A stretch of 64,000 nt of DNA. It comes from Aureococcus anophagefferens (lineage: Eukaryota; Sar; Pelagophyceae; Pelagomonadales; Pelagomonadaceae). The position numbers were made by a program, and so were the translations under genes. Positions 37,488-46,017 of the stretch are shown here, one piece after another. The notes beneath the pieces are model-generated. The model searched no databases. It saw only the letters and a program-made list of their open reading frames with translations, and was not told the origin of the DNA. The DNA lies in contig NW_008705574.1 of NCBI RefSeq assembly GCF_000186865.1, positions 808,384-872,383 on the forward strand. The letters are read 5' to 3'. The first letter of the stretch is position 1; the number at the start of each line of letters is the position of its first letter.

Positions 37488-39074
37488 ATGTCCGAGTCCC
37501 TGCGGGCCCGCGACGACGAGGCCGCGCTCGTCTTCGACGACAAGGTGCGCGAGCCGGAGGCCGCCCAGAAGCTGCGCGTCGACCGGCAGGAGGTCGCGAA
37601 GATCCCGCGCATCAAGAAGAAGAAGAAGCTCAGCGCGAAGATGTTCGGCGACGACGCGGCGCCCTACGTCGCGCCGCCCGCGCCGCCGCCGGCGCCCGCG
37701 GCGCCCGCGGCGCCCGCGGCCTCGGACGACGGCGACGGCGACGGCGCCGCGCCCCGGGAGGACGAGGCCGTCGAGTACGACGAGCTCGAGGTCGCGCGCA
37801 TGAACTCGCGGCTCAAGGGCGTCGAGTTCGAGGACGACGGCGACATGTGGAAGGTGCTCAAGGTGAGCTTCGACGCGGAGCACGAGGAGATGGTCTGCTT
37901 CTACTACGACGCGGCGCTCGGCGACGACGGCACGGTCGACGACTGCGAGTACAGCGCCGTCGACGAGGTCGTCGAGTGGATCTCGGCCCACAAGCGCCGC
38001 GAGAAGCGCAAGCGCGACGCGCTCGCGGCGCCCGCGCCCGCGAAGAAGCTCAAGCGCCACGCGGCGGCGGCGCGCGGCGACGACGACGACTTCGACGCGG
38101 TCCTCGCCGACGACGACGACGACGACTACGCCGCGCCGGCGAAGCCGGCGGCGCCGCCGGCGCCGCGCGTGCCCAAGATCGCCAAGAAGGAGAAGAAGAA
38201 GAAGGCCGAGGGCCGGCCGGCGCCGCCGGCGGACCCGTCGCTCGCGGAGCGCAAGGCCCGGGCCAAGGCCGCCGTCGGCGCGCCCCAGCCCAAGGCGCGC
38301 AGCGCCTACGACCGGCCGGGGGACCTGCGGGCGACGGCGGCGGCGCCCGACGCCTTGTGCGGCCCGCGCATGCGCTTCAAGAACGTCGGCAAGCCCAAGG
38401 CGTCGGCGCTGGACCTGCTCACGGCCGAGGCGCCCCGGGAGCGCATCCCCAAGGCGCCCCGGGCGCCCAAGGCGCCGCCGCCGCCCGCCGACGGCGACTT
38501 CGCGGAGCCCGCGGGCTGGCGCGAGCCGCCGCGGCCCAAGCCCCAGGGCCCCACTTCTCGCCCGCTCGCCGTCGCGCCGGGCACGTCCGACGAGAAGGCG
38601 CGCCTCCTGGCCCAGCTCATGAGCCGCCAGCCGACGAAGAAGCCCGAGCCCCGGAGCGAGCCGCCGCCGCCGCCCGCGCGGCCCGCGCCGCCGGCGCCGT
38701 GGCAGAACCCGCTCGCGGGATCGGACCGGCCGCCGCCGCCGGGGCCCCACCGCGGCGGCGGCGGGGGCTCGTCCTACGGCGGCGGCGGCGGCTCGTCCTA
38801 CGGCGGGGGCTCGTCCTACGGCGGCGGCGGCGGCTCTTACGGCGGCGGCGGCGGCTCCTACGGCGGCGGCGGCTCCTCGTACGGCGGCGGCGGCCCTTCC
38901 TACGGCGGCGGCGGCTCTTCCTACGGCGGCGGCGGCTCTTCCTACGGCGGCGGCCCCAGCGGCCCCGGCGGCGGCGGCTCCTACGGCGCGTCGCCGCGCG
39001 GCCGCGACGACCGCGACCGGCGCGACGACCGCGGCGGCTCGAGCTACGGCCGCAAGTACGACTACTCCTACTAG
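37488..39074 (+). CDS. Nuclear-type protein with Gly/Tyr/Ser prion-like C terminus
   Basis: 528 residues, ATG at 37488. Basic and acidic low-complexity regions (IPRIKKKKKLSAKMF, FDAVLADDDDDDYAA, KIAKKEKKKKAEG) surround a more ordered part (RMNSRLKGVEFEDDGDMWKV, EVVEWISAHKRREKRKRD). The C terminus is about 100 residues of (S/G)SYGGGGG repeats ending RDDRDRRDDRGG and a Tyr-rich tip. This FUS-like composition suggests RNA-granule or spliceosome association. The family is not recognised. Confidence 0.7.
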   Translation: MSESLRARDDEAALVFDDKVREPEAAQKLRVDRQEVAKIPRIKKKKKLSAKMFGDDAAPYVAPPAPPPAPAAPAAPAASDDGDGDGAAPREDEAVEYDELEVARMNSRLKGVEFEDDGDMWKVLKVSFDAEHEEMVCFYYDAALGDDGTVDDCEYSAVDEVVEWISAHKRREKRKRDALAAPAPAKKLKRHAAAARGDDDDFDAVLADDDDDDYAAPAKPAAPPAPRVPKIAKKEKKKKAEGRPAPPADPSLAERKARAKAAVGAPQPKARSAYDRPGDLRATAAAPDALCGPRMRFKNVGKPKASALDLLTAEAPRERIPKAPRAPKAPPPPADGDFAEPAGWREPPRPKPQGPTSRPLAVAPGTSDEKARLLAQLMSRQPTKKPEPRSEPPPPPARPAPPAPWQNPLAGSDRPPPPGPHRGGGGGSSYGGGGGSSYGGGSSYGGGGGSYGGGGGSYGGGGSSYGGGGPSYGGGGSSYGGGGSSYGGGPSGPGGGGSYGASPRGRDDRDRRDDRGGSSYGRKYDYSY

Positions 39075-39120
39075 GCCGCCGTAACCGAAGCGCCACCGTA
39101 GTTCTAAGGGGACCGGGTGT

Positions 39121-40173
39121 TTACTTGTCGACGCGGACGTCGCTCGCCGACGCCGCGGGGACGAGCTCCGCGGGCGGGTGGAGCGACCGCAGCACGTAGT
39201 CGGGCCGCCGCCGCTTGTCGCGCGCGAGGCTCCCGACGACGCGCTTGCCCTCGTCCGTGTGGACGTCCTCGTAGAGCCAGGCGACGGGCAACCCCGCGTC
39301 GCGCGCGCCGCAGACGTCCTGCGCCAAGGAGTCGCCGACGACGCAGAGCTCGTCGGCGCCGTGGAGCTTGGCGATGGACAGCGCCTTGCGGAAGAAGCCG
39401 CGGTGGGGCTTGCCGAAGATCGTCGCGTCCTCGCCGCCCGCGCGCGTGTACTCGGCGACGAGGCCCTCGACGCCCGTCAGCCCCCGGCGGAGCCCCGCGG
39501 CGGCCCAGACGTCGTCGCCGGCCACGGCGAGGAAGGGCAGCTTCCGTTCGCCCGCGCGGCGCGCGGCCTCGACGTCGGCGACCGTCGGCGCGGACCCGTA
39601 GGCCACGAGGCACGTGGCGGCGTCGACGGTCGCGGACGGCACGACGGTGTCGCCCGGCGGGTGCGCGCGCGCCAGCTGCTCCGCCGACATGCCGAGCACG
39701 TGGGGCCGGTCGCCGAGGCGCCCGGCGAACTTGCCGCCGCCCGGGTTCCGGAGCGACGCGCGCGCGACGTGGCCGGAAGTGAAGACCGAGACCATGGGCA
39801 CGTCGTCCGTGAGCCGGCCGTACTCGAGGTCCGTCGCCAGGCCGCAGGTCACGCCGAGCTCCTGGAGGAACGCGCGCTCCTCGGCGTTGTCGTGGGGCGC
39901 GTTGCTGCCGACGATGACGAGCTTGCCCGCCTCGGTCAAGGCCCGGATCGCCTCCGCCGCGCCCGGCCGCGCGCGCGCGTTGTCGTGGAGCGTGCCGAAG
40001 CCGTCGAAGAGGAAGGCGTCGTAGCGCAGGAACGGGTGGCCCTTGGCCGCCGGGGCGCGCGTGAACTTCGGCGGGCCTTCCAGCGCTTGTGCGGGCGCGA
40101 GCAGGGTGTGGATGACGGCGAGCGCCAGGACGCCGCGGACGCCGATGTTCGGGTCCAGAGCGGTGCGCGGCAT
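39121..40173 (-). CDS. HAD-superfamily class IIA hydrolase-like (HAD-SF-IIA-hyp4 type)
   Basis: 350 residues from the ATG at 40173. A hydrophobic N terminus (VRGVLALAVIHTLLAPAQA) suggests a signal or membrane anchor. Motif I is FLFDGFGTLHDN: the nucleophile Asp is present, but the usual second Asp (DxD) is Phe. Motif II is IVGSNAPHDN, then GKPHRGFFRKAL with the Lys, and motif IV is VVGDSLAQDVCGARDAGL. This arrangement fits the HAD-IIA subgroup, which includes sugar-phosphate phosphatases. Without the second Asp, phosphatase activity is uncertain. Confidence 0.8.
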   Translation of the reverse strand: MPRTALDPNIGVRGVLALAVIHTLLAPAQALEGPPKFTRAPAAKGHPFLRYDAFLFDGFGTLHDNARARPGAAEAIRALTEAGKLVIVGSNAPHDNAEERAFLQELGVTCGLATDLEYGRLTDDVPMVSVFTSGHVARASLRNPGGGKFAGRLGDRPHVLGMSAEQLARAHPPGDTVVPSATVDAATCLVAYGSAPTVADVEAARRAGERKLPFLAVAGDDVWAAAGLRRGLTGVEGLVAEYTRAGGEDATIFGKPHRGFFRKALSIAKLHGADELCVVGDSLAQDVCGARDAGLPVAWLYEDVHTDEGKRVVGSLARDKRRRPDYVLRSLHPPAELVPAASASDVRVDK

Positions 40174-40688
40174 GATGGTAGTGTGGCGCGTGCTTGGGCG
40201 GTGCTGCGGGTGCTCGAGGCGGTGGTATGGGCGCGCAGAAGACGGCGCGGATCGGACAAGAGCGGCGGCAATGGCGGTCGGCGTCACCAATGGAGCACGT
40301 GCAAAGGCCTCCGCATACACCAGCCACGGCATACACCAGCATAGCAGCCGCATACCACCCGCATACCACCCGCATAAAGCCCGCATAAAGCCCGCATAAA
40401 GCCCGCATAAAGCCCGCATAGCGGGCGCATACTACCAGGCATACCGGCGGTCAACCCCCTCGGGCGGCGCGTCGCTTGCAGGCTCGGCGGCGCGTGGCCC
40501 CGAAGGCGTCCCCGACCGGGCTGTCTTCGGGCGTGCGTGGCGCGCGCGCGTGGCGCGCATACTAGTACGGGTCCCGCCGGGCCCGCCACTACGCTCGCGC
40601 AACCGCCGTGACGTACACCCGTGGCTGCGGCGCAGCGCGGTCGTTAGAGCGGTCGAACCGGCGCGCGCGCTCGGGCGGACGGGCGGCC
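40174..40688. other. Intergenic region, minisatellite-bearing
   Basis: 515 bp between the HAD gene start and the epimerase stop. Apart from the 11-bp repeat at 40348-40420 I see no gene; minus-strand open frames through the repeat are low-complexity artefacts. Confidence 0.5.
40348..40420. repeat. 11-bp minisatellite, about 6.6 copies
   Basis: Units CCGCATACCAC (two) and CCGCATAAAGC (four), then a partial CCGCATA. It lies 175-247 bp upstream of the HAD gene start. Confidence 0.92.
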
Positions 40689-41521
40689 CTACTTCTTCTG
40701 CTGGTACTCCTCGGCGATGGCGCGGAGCTCCTTGACGCCCTGGGACATGTCGCCGTAGGCGAAGAGGCCCGAGCCGGCGATGAAGCAGTTCGCGCCCGCC
40801 TGCGCGCACGCGCCGATGGTCTCCGGCGAGGCCTTGATGCCGCCGTCGACCTCGATGTCGACGTCGAGCTCGCGGTCGACGATCCACTTGCGGATCTTGC
40901 GGATCTTGTCCGTCATCGTCGGGATGTAGGCTTGGCCGCCGAAGCCGGGGTTGACCGTCATGACGAGCACGTGGTCGACGAGGTCGAGGACGTTATCGAT
41001 GGCCTCCGCGGGCGTGGACGGGTTGAGCGCGACGGAGGGGGAGCCGCCCATGGCGCGGATGTTGGAGAGCGCGCGGTGGAGGTGCGTGCAGGCCTCGGCG
41101 TGGACGATGACGACGCCGGGCTCGCCGTTGGGGCCCTTGGTGCACTCCGTGAACTGGGGCAGCATGGCGTCCGTGCAGCGCTCGGAGACCATGAGCTGCG
41201 TCTCGAACATGAGCTTGGTCGTCTTGCGCTGCGCGGCGATGACGTCCGGGCCGAACGTCAGGTTGGGGACGAAGTTGCCGTCCATGACGTCGAACTGGAT
41301 GCGGTCGCAGCCGGCCTCCTCGAGCTTGGTGCAGTCGATGCCGAGGGCCGCGAAGTCGGCCGGGAGCACGGACGGGATGATCTGGGTCGGGCGCCTACGG
41401 TCGGGCGGCGGTTAAACGGGGACGCGTCGGACGGACGCCGGGCGACGCGCGGCGCGCCGTAGAGCGCGAGGCCGTCGACGGAGCCCGCGAGCATGCAGAC
41501 GGCGAGGATGAGTTCGTGCAT
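40689..41521 (-). CDS. rpe: Ribulose-phosphate 3-epimerase, probably plastid-targeted, with altered metal site
   Basis: Proposed exons 41521-41451 and 41394-40689 give 258 residues. MHELILAVCMLAGSVDGLAL is a signal-like leader. The join AP|RPTQIIPSVLPADF relies on a GC donor and a phase-2 intron, and is the weakest part. The epimerase core is clear: DVMDGNFVPNLTFGP, LVDHVLVMTVNPGFGGQAYI, DVDIEVDGGIK and FIAGSGLF. The canonical metal ligands HxDVMDG and HLM are here QFDVMDG and TQLMV, i.e. both His are Gln, while the Asp residues remain. The enzyme normally interconverts ribulose-5-P and xylulose-5-P in the Calvin and pentose phosphate pathways. Confidence 0.85.
41395..41450 (-). mobile_element. 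Candidate diverged introner (family C-like) in the epimerase gene
   Basis: The gene-strand intron starts GCGCGTCGCC, contains CGGCGTCCGTCCGACGCGTC and ends CCGACCGTAG. The start and the next exon share only GCGC, so the duplication is weak. The family C start (GGCGTCC) and end (GTAG) are similar. A 38-nt GT donor alternative exists. Confidence 0.4.
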
Positions 41522-42149
41522 GTCAACCTGCGCGGGCGCGACGGTGTGGCAATGGCGCGCGTACGTTTTCATGGTCAGAAGCGCAAGCGCAGGCACCAGA
41601 GGCTCTCGGAGGCCATGCAGCTCGAGGCGAAGCGATTCCGCTTGCCCCTTGCGTCGGCTCGGTCCTCTGGTGCCTGGCGTGCATTGCCGAGGGTGGGACG
41701 CTGCTGTTATGCCATTTTGCTAGTGCTGAAGGCGGGCGGTGGTCACAACTTGACGAGGAATACGATCGACAGTGCTGGAGGCACGTGCTCGCTCCAGATG
41801 CTCGCTCCTGAGGCTCAGGAGTCGATGTTCCTGTCGATGTTGAGGCCCTTGCCGCGCGGGGGTCGCTAGGGGGTCGCTCGGCCGCGCGCGCGCCGAGGAG
41901 CACATCGTACCGCGTCCCGCGGCGTCTCGGCTCACCCGGCCACAACACGTCTACCTTTCATGAGGCGCGCGCCAGCGCCGCGCTCCTTCCTGCGCCGCCA
42001 CCTCGGCCCGGACCTCGGCCTCGCGCCGCGCCGCCCGCCACGGTCCCGGTCGGCGACCGGGAGACCGCCGTCGCTCTTCCCCCCAGAGGGCAACGAAGAG
42101 CAGGGACCGCCCGGTCGCGCGCTTCTTAAATACAAAGCTCCCCCCGGGC
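41522..42149. other. Intergenic region without a supported gene
   Basis: 628 bp. A plus-strand frame from ATG 41552 to 41869 (105 codons) and minus frames exist but show no domain or codon bias. The stretch 41560-41830 is less GC-rich than the surroundings. Confidence 0.4.
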
Positions 42150-43232
42150 CTAGGCGGACCAGAGCACGAGGCGGCCGTCGCACGCGGTCGTGGAGAACTT
42201 GTTCCCGCCCATGTGCTTGAGGCAGGTGATGGGCCCCTGGTGCTTGAGCCAGGCCGTCTCCTCCTTGGCTCCCGCGCCCGCGGCGGAGCCCGTCTTGTCC
42301 TTGTTCTGCCACATGGCCATCTTCGACGCGACGGAGCTCGAGCTCGCCGCGGCCTTCTTCTCGTCGCCCTTCTTGTCCACGAACGCATCGAAGGCCCAGG
42401 CGCCCGCGTTGGCGAAGACGGCCGGGTTCATGTCGTGGCCCGCGCCCACGAGCTTGTACTCGTCCAAGAACAAGAGCTGGCAGAGCGGGAGGAACGGGAA
42501 GCGGATCGTCTGCACGACGGGCGCGCCGCCCGTGTTGAACTGCGCAAAGTGGACGGACGCGTCGTGGCCCGCGAAGGCGAGCACGCAGCCCGACGGCGAG
42601 TAGGCGACGGCGTGGACCCAGCCCGCGCAGGGGAACTCCGCGTAGACCTCGCCGAAGCCGACGGGCGCCGCGAAGTCGCCGGCCGTCTGCTCCGCGTCGA
42701 CGATGGCCACGTGGGCGCTGAAGACGCGCGCCTTGAAGTCCGAGGAGCCCGTGGCGACGATCTGCGAGTTCGGGTGCCACGCGACCGCTAAGACCGTCGA
42801 CTTGTGCTTCTTGATCATCTTCGAGACCCACCAGTTGTTGTCCTGCTCGTAGTAGCAGACGGGCACGCACTTGGCGGACGACGCCACGGCGAACTTCTGG
42901 CCGTCGGGGCTCCACTTCACATCCAAGGCCGCGCGCTCGATGCGGAGGATGACGAGCGACGGCTTCCACGCGTTTTCCGCTTCGTCGTAGTTCCAGACGA
43001 ACGCGTTGCGGTCGTGGGAGCAGGTGACGATGAAGTTCGACGTCGGGTGCCAGTCGATGGCGGCGATGACCATGTCGTGCTCGTTGAGGCTGAACTTGCT
43101 CGCGTTCGATTTGGCGTCGACGATCTTGAGCTCGTTCGAGTTCGGCGCGAAGGCGACCTGCGACCCGTCGGGGCTCCAGGCGTGGCACGACACGCCCACC
43201 GTGGCGTCCGTGAGCTGCGTGAACGTGGCCAT
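42150..43232 (-). CDS. ARPC1: Arp2/3 complex subunit 1 (ARPC1), WD40 propeller
   Basis: 360 residues, intronless, ATG at 43232. Seven WD-like blades are visible: CHAWSPDGSQVAFAPNSNEL, AIDWHPTSNFIVTCSHDRNA with FVWNYD, LDVKWSPDGQKFAVASS, AVAWHPNSQIVATGSSDFKA with RVFSA, and a final ITCLKHMGGNKFSTTACDGR with LVLWSA. EQDNNWWVSKMIKKHKSTV is distinctive for ARPC1. The subunit belongs to the actin-nucleating Arp2/3 complex. The length matches family norms. Confidence 0.93.
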   Translation of the reverse strand: MATFTQLTDATVGVSCHAWSPDGSQVAFAPNSNELKIVDAKSNASKFSLNEHDMVIAAIDWHPTSNFIVTCSHDRNAFVWNYDEAENAWKPSLVILRIERAALDVKWSPDGQKFAVASSAKCVPVCYYEQDNNWWVSKMIKKHKSTVLAVAWHPNSQIVATGSSDFKARVFSAHVAIVDAEQTAGDFAAPVGFGEVYAEFPCAGWVHAVAYSPSGCVLAFAGHDASVHFAQFNTGGAPVVQTIRFPFLPLCQLLFLDEYKLVGAGHDMNPAVFANAGAWAFDAFVDKKGDEKKAAASSSSVASKMAMWQNKDKTGSAAGAGAKEETAWLKHQGPITCLKHMGGNKFSTTACDGRLVLWSA

Positions 43233-43425
43233 GGCGCGCCCGGGGGAAGCGGGACGGGGGCGGCGCGGCGCCGGCGCGTCGAGGCCGAGCACCTCCTTGT
43301 GGCTCCAGAGGCCGCGACGGAGGAGCCGAGTTTTTTGTGCCGTGTGCGATGCTACATCTCAAAGCCAATGCTGCCCCGCGGCACTTGCGGCGCCCCTCGC
43401 CTTCGTCAAGCGCCACTGCTGATAC

Positions 43426-43461
43426 CATAGCCCGCCGGCGGGTTATGTAAAACGCCGCTTC
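43426..43461. promoter_or_regulatory. Palindromic 36-bp element, copy 1 (3'-UTR position)
   Basis: CATAGCCCGCCGGCGGGTTATG, an imperfect 22-bp palindrome, is followed by TAAAACGCCGCTTC. It begins 3 bp after the stop of the minus-strand JmjC gene, so on that transcript it would be a 3'-UTR hairpin. A matching copy is at 45931-45966. Confidence 0.6.
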
Positions 43462-43464
43462 AAC

Positions 43465-45127
43465 TTAGGCGCCAACCTCCTGGAAGAGCCGCGCGGCGAC
43501 GGCCTCGAGGAAGCCCGGCGGCTCCGCCGCGGCGGCGGCGCGGACCGCGGCCGCGTCCGCGTCGCCCGCGCCGTCCGCCGCGCGGCGGAGCAGCGCCGCG
43601 GCGCCGCGCTCGCCCGCGGCGGCCGCGGCGAAGGCCTCGACGTCGCGCGCGCGTTTGAGGCCCGCGGCGCGCGGCTCCGTCGGTCGGTCGCTGAGGAACC
43701 AGAGCGCGAAGGACACCGTCGTCGCGTCGACCTGCTGGACGTCGTGCCAGTGGTAGGGCGGGATGAAGAGCGTCTCGCCGGGCTCGAGCGTGACCGCGGC
43801 GCCGCCGGCGTACGCCGCGGGCGCCGCGCGCGCGCGGCGGTCGAGCGGCGACGTCACCGCGTGGGGCCGCAGGTCGCGCCACGCGTCGGGCGGCGCCAAC
43901 CAGAAGCGCTTCCGCCCGGCGACCATGGTGAAGAGGTTCGCGCGCATGTCGTAGTGGAGCCTGTGTGGAATTCAACCACTGGTTTGGGTGGTCCTGACCA
44001 AACTTCAGAATTCTCTAGCTCAGTCAAATCGAAGTCGATTCGGCTGATTTTTGGACGAATCGATTGCTCTCGTCGAGTTCTCGAAGCACAGCCGAAGAGA
44101 TTGCGTCGAAACTGTCGCATACGCTCACATTGAAGTCGGGTTGAAGATTTGAATTCCACACTGAGTGGAGCGGCGACGCGCCGCCGCGACACCCCGCGAG
44201 GAGGTACAACGTCGCGGGCCGCGGGAGGTTCGACTTCGCGACGAGGTCGCCGAGCCAGGCCCAGTCCGCGAGGGTGCGGCAGTCGGCGACGAGCCCGTTG
44301 TCCGCGCGCCGGAAGGCGGCGCCCGCGAAGGGCGGTTGGACGTCACAAGCCGGCAGCCCCTCGTCGTCGAAGAGCTCCGCGCCGTCCGGGAGGTGGTGCA
44401 CGGGCGTCTCGAGGACGACGGTCTGGAGGTAGAGGTCCGTCGCGCCGGCGTTTACGCGGCCGGCGAAGTCGCCGAGCGTCATCTCGAGCGGCTCCGTCGA
44501 GAAGCGGCGGTCGTAGGGCGACGCCGACGCCGTTTTCTCCGCCGCGTGGAAGACGAACTCGTGGTGATCGCGGCGCTCGCGGTCGCGGAGCACGACGTGG
44601 GTGCCGCCGTCGCAGCGGGCCCCGATCTTCGCGACGTCGTAGGCCTCGAGGCCCGCGCAGAGCGGCGAATCGACGACGACGATGGGCTCGAGCCGCGACG
44701 CGATCAACCCGGGCAGCGCCGGGTCGTCGAAGCGCACGCGGCGCACGGCGGCCGCGGCGCCGTAGCGCGGCGCCGGCGCGTCCGCGTCGGAGAAGGTCGC
44801 GCGCGGCCTCGGCGCCGCGGTTCTTGGGCGCGCGGTCGACTTCGGCGGCGGCGGCTCCGGCGGCTTCGGCGCTCGCGCCGGCTTGGGCGGCGGCTCCGGC
44901 GGCTCCGGCGGCGGCGCGACCGCGGTGAGGCACTTCGCGGAGACCCAGCCGACGATGGGCTCGCGCAGGTGCACGCGCTCGACGCCGCCGGGCAGCGTCG
45001 CGCCGCCGCTGCTTCGGCAGGCGACGCCCTCGGGCAGCATGGCGACCTTCGTCGTGTGCAGCCCGGCGCCGGCGCGCGCGAGGGCGCCCTTCTTCGCCGT
45101 GCGCCAATACCTGCGATCACTCGTCAT
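43465..45127 (-). CDS. JmjC/cupin-type 2-oxoglutarate oxygenase
   Basis: Exons 45127-44172 and 43960-43465 encode 483 residues. An SH3-like start and Pro/Lys linker (about residues 1-110) precede the cupin domain. Across the intron GGASPLHYDMRANLFTMV is formed, containing the Fe-binding HxD. GRKRFWLAPP, LEPGETLFIPPYHWHDVQ (second His) and FALWF follow the FIH/TYW5/JMJD-type pattern. The probable role is a protein or RNA hydroxylase; the substrate is unknown. A longer start at 45214 is open. The intron is a family A introner with GC donor. Confidence 0.85.
43961..44171 (-). mobile_element. Introner element, family A, forward relative to gene, GC donor
   Basis: On the plus strand, AGTGGAGC stands on both sides (perfect 8 bp) of CTGTGTGGAATTCAACC ... 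GGTTGAAGATTTGAATTCC-ACACTG. The gene-strand donor GC and terminal CACACAG rebuild SP|LHYD. 211 nt, phase 2. Confidence 0.93.
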
Positions 45128-45327
45128 GGCATGTGGTAGCCTTCGGGCTCTCCATCGATCACCATCCTCGCGCACTTCACCGTCCCTCAAGAAGCCGTAG
45201 ATGCCGCAGCCCATCCGCCTCGCCGCACAGCCGCTGCCGGTCGCGTCTCGCGCGCTGTGGACGCGCGCGCGCGAAGCGCCGTCGCCGCCGCACGCGGTCC
45301 GCGCCGCCCGCCAGGACCGCCGCCGCC

Positions 45328-45804
45328 ATGGCGTCGAACGAGATGGACATCAGCACGCTGTCCCTGGACCAGCTCAACCAGCTCAAGTCCCAGCACGAGC
45401 AGGAGCTGAACCAGCTGCGCGAGCGCCACAGCAGCCTCAAGCAGGCCGAGGGCCGCTTCCGCCAGTCGAAGGACGCCCTCGCCGCCATCTCCAAGGACGA
45501 CGAGGGCAAGTCCATGCTCGTGCCGCTCACGCAGTCGCTCTACGTGCCGGGCAAATTGTGCGACGTCGACTCGCTGTTGGTCGAGCTCGGCACGGGCTAC
45601 TACCTCGAGAAGAAGAAGGACGACGCCGACGCCATGATCGACCGCAAGATCAAGCTCGTCGCCGACAACGCCGAGAACATCACGACCGTCGTCGCCCAGA
45701 AGACGCGGAACCACGAGGCCATCGTCATGATGATGCAGCACAAGATGGCCCAGATCCAGGAGAAGAAGGCGGAGTTCGACCGCCAGCAGGACCGCGGCGC
45801 CTAG
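45328..45804 (+). CDS. PFDN5: Prefoldin subunit 5 (alpha class)
   Basis: 158 residues, ATG at 45328 (CGCCGCCATGGCG). Two long coiled-coil arms (LDQLNQLKSQHEQELNQLRE; the C-terminal IVMMMQHKMAQIQEKKAEFD) flank VPLTQSLYVPGKLCDVDSLL and VELGTGYYLEKKKDDA, the beta-hairpin region diagnostic of prefoldin alpha subunits. It is part of the hexameric chaperone delivering actin and tubulin to CCT. Confidence 0.93.
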   Translation: MASNEMDISTLSLDQLNQLKSQHEQELNQLRERHSSLKQAEGRFRQSKDALAAISKDDEGKSMLVPLTQSLYVPGKLCDVDSLLVELGTGYYLEKKKDDADAMIDRKIKLVADNAENITTVVAQKTRNHEAIVMMMQHKMAQIQEKKAEFDRQQDRGA

Positions 45805-45930
45805 TTCGGGCGCGGCGCGGTGGTTTTACCCTAGATTCGCGCGTCGGCGTCGCCGCGGCGCGGAGGCGCGGCTCCGGGTGCGGATCCCGGTGCAAGTCCC
45901 AGCGCCGCCCCGGGCCGGAGGAAGTCCTAA

Positions 45931-45966
45931 CATATCCCGCCGGCGGGATATGTTAAACGCCGCTTC
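45931..45966. promoter_or_regulatory. Palindromic 36-bp element, copy 2
   Basis: CATATCCCGCCGGCGGGATATG is a perfect 22-bp palindrome followed by TTAAACGCCGCTTC. It differs from copy 1 at three positions. It lies 52 bp past the stop of the minus-strand giant gene, in the same orientation as copy 1 relative to its gene, and 127 bp past the prefoldin stop. Confidence 0.65.
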
Positions 45967-46017
45967 CCAAAGGACGCTCGTTATCATAAAGCTCGCGCGC
46001 GCGCGCGGCCCTTGGAC

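Noticed and set aside
40348..40420. CRISPR array
   Set aside because: The repeats are 11 bp and contiguous without spacers, and the genome is eukaryotic.
40403..40589. Possible peptide coded through the 11-bp repeat (Met-Arg-Ala-Leu-Cys units)
   Set aside because: Any frame through an 11-bp tandem repeat without stops gives such a pattern; the HAD gene has a plausible downstream ATG.
41552..41869. 105-codon plus-strand frame
   Set aside because: No domain, mixed composition, and it overlaps the promoter region of the epimerase; insufficient support.
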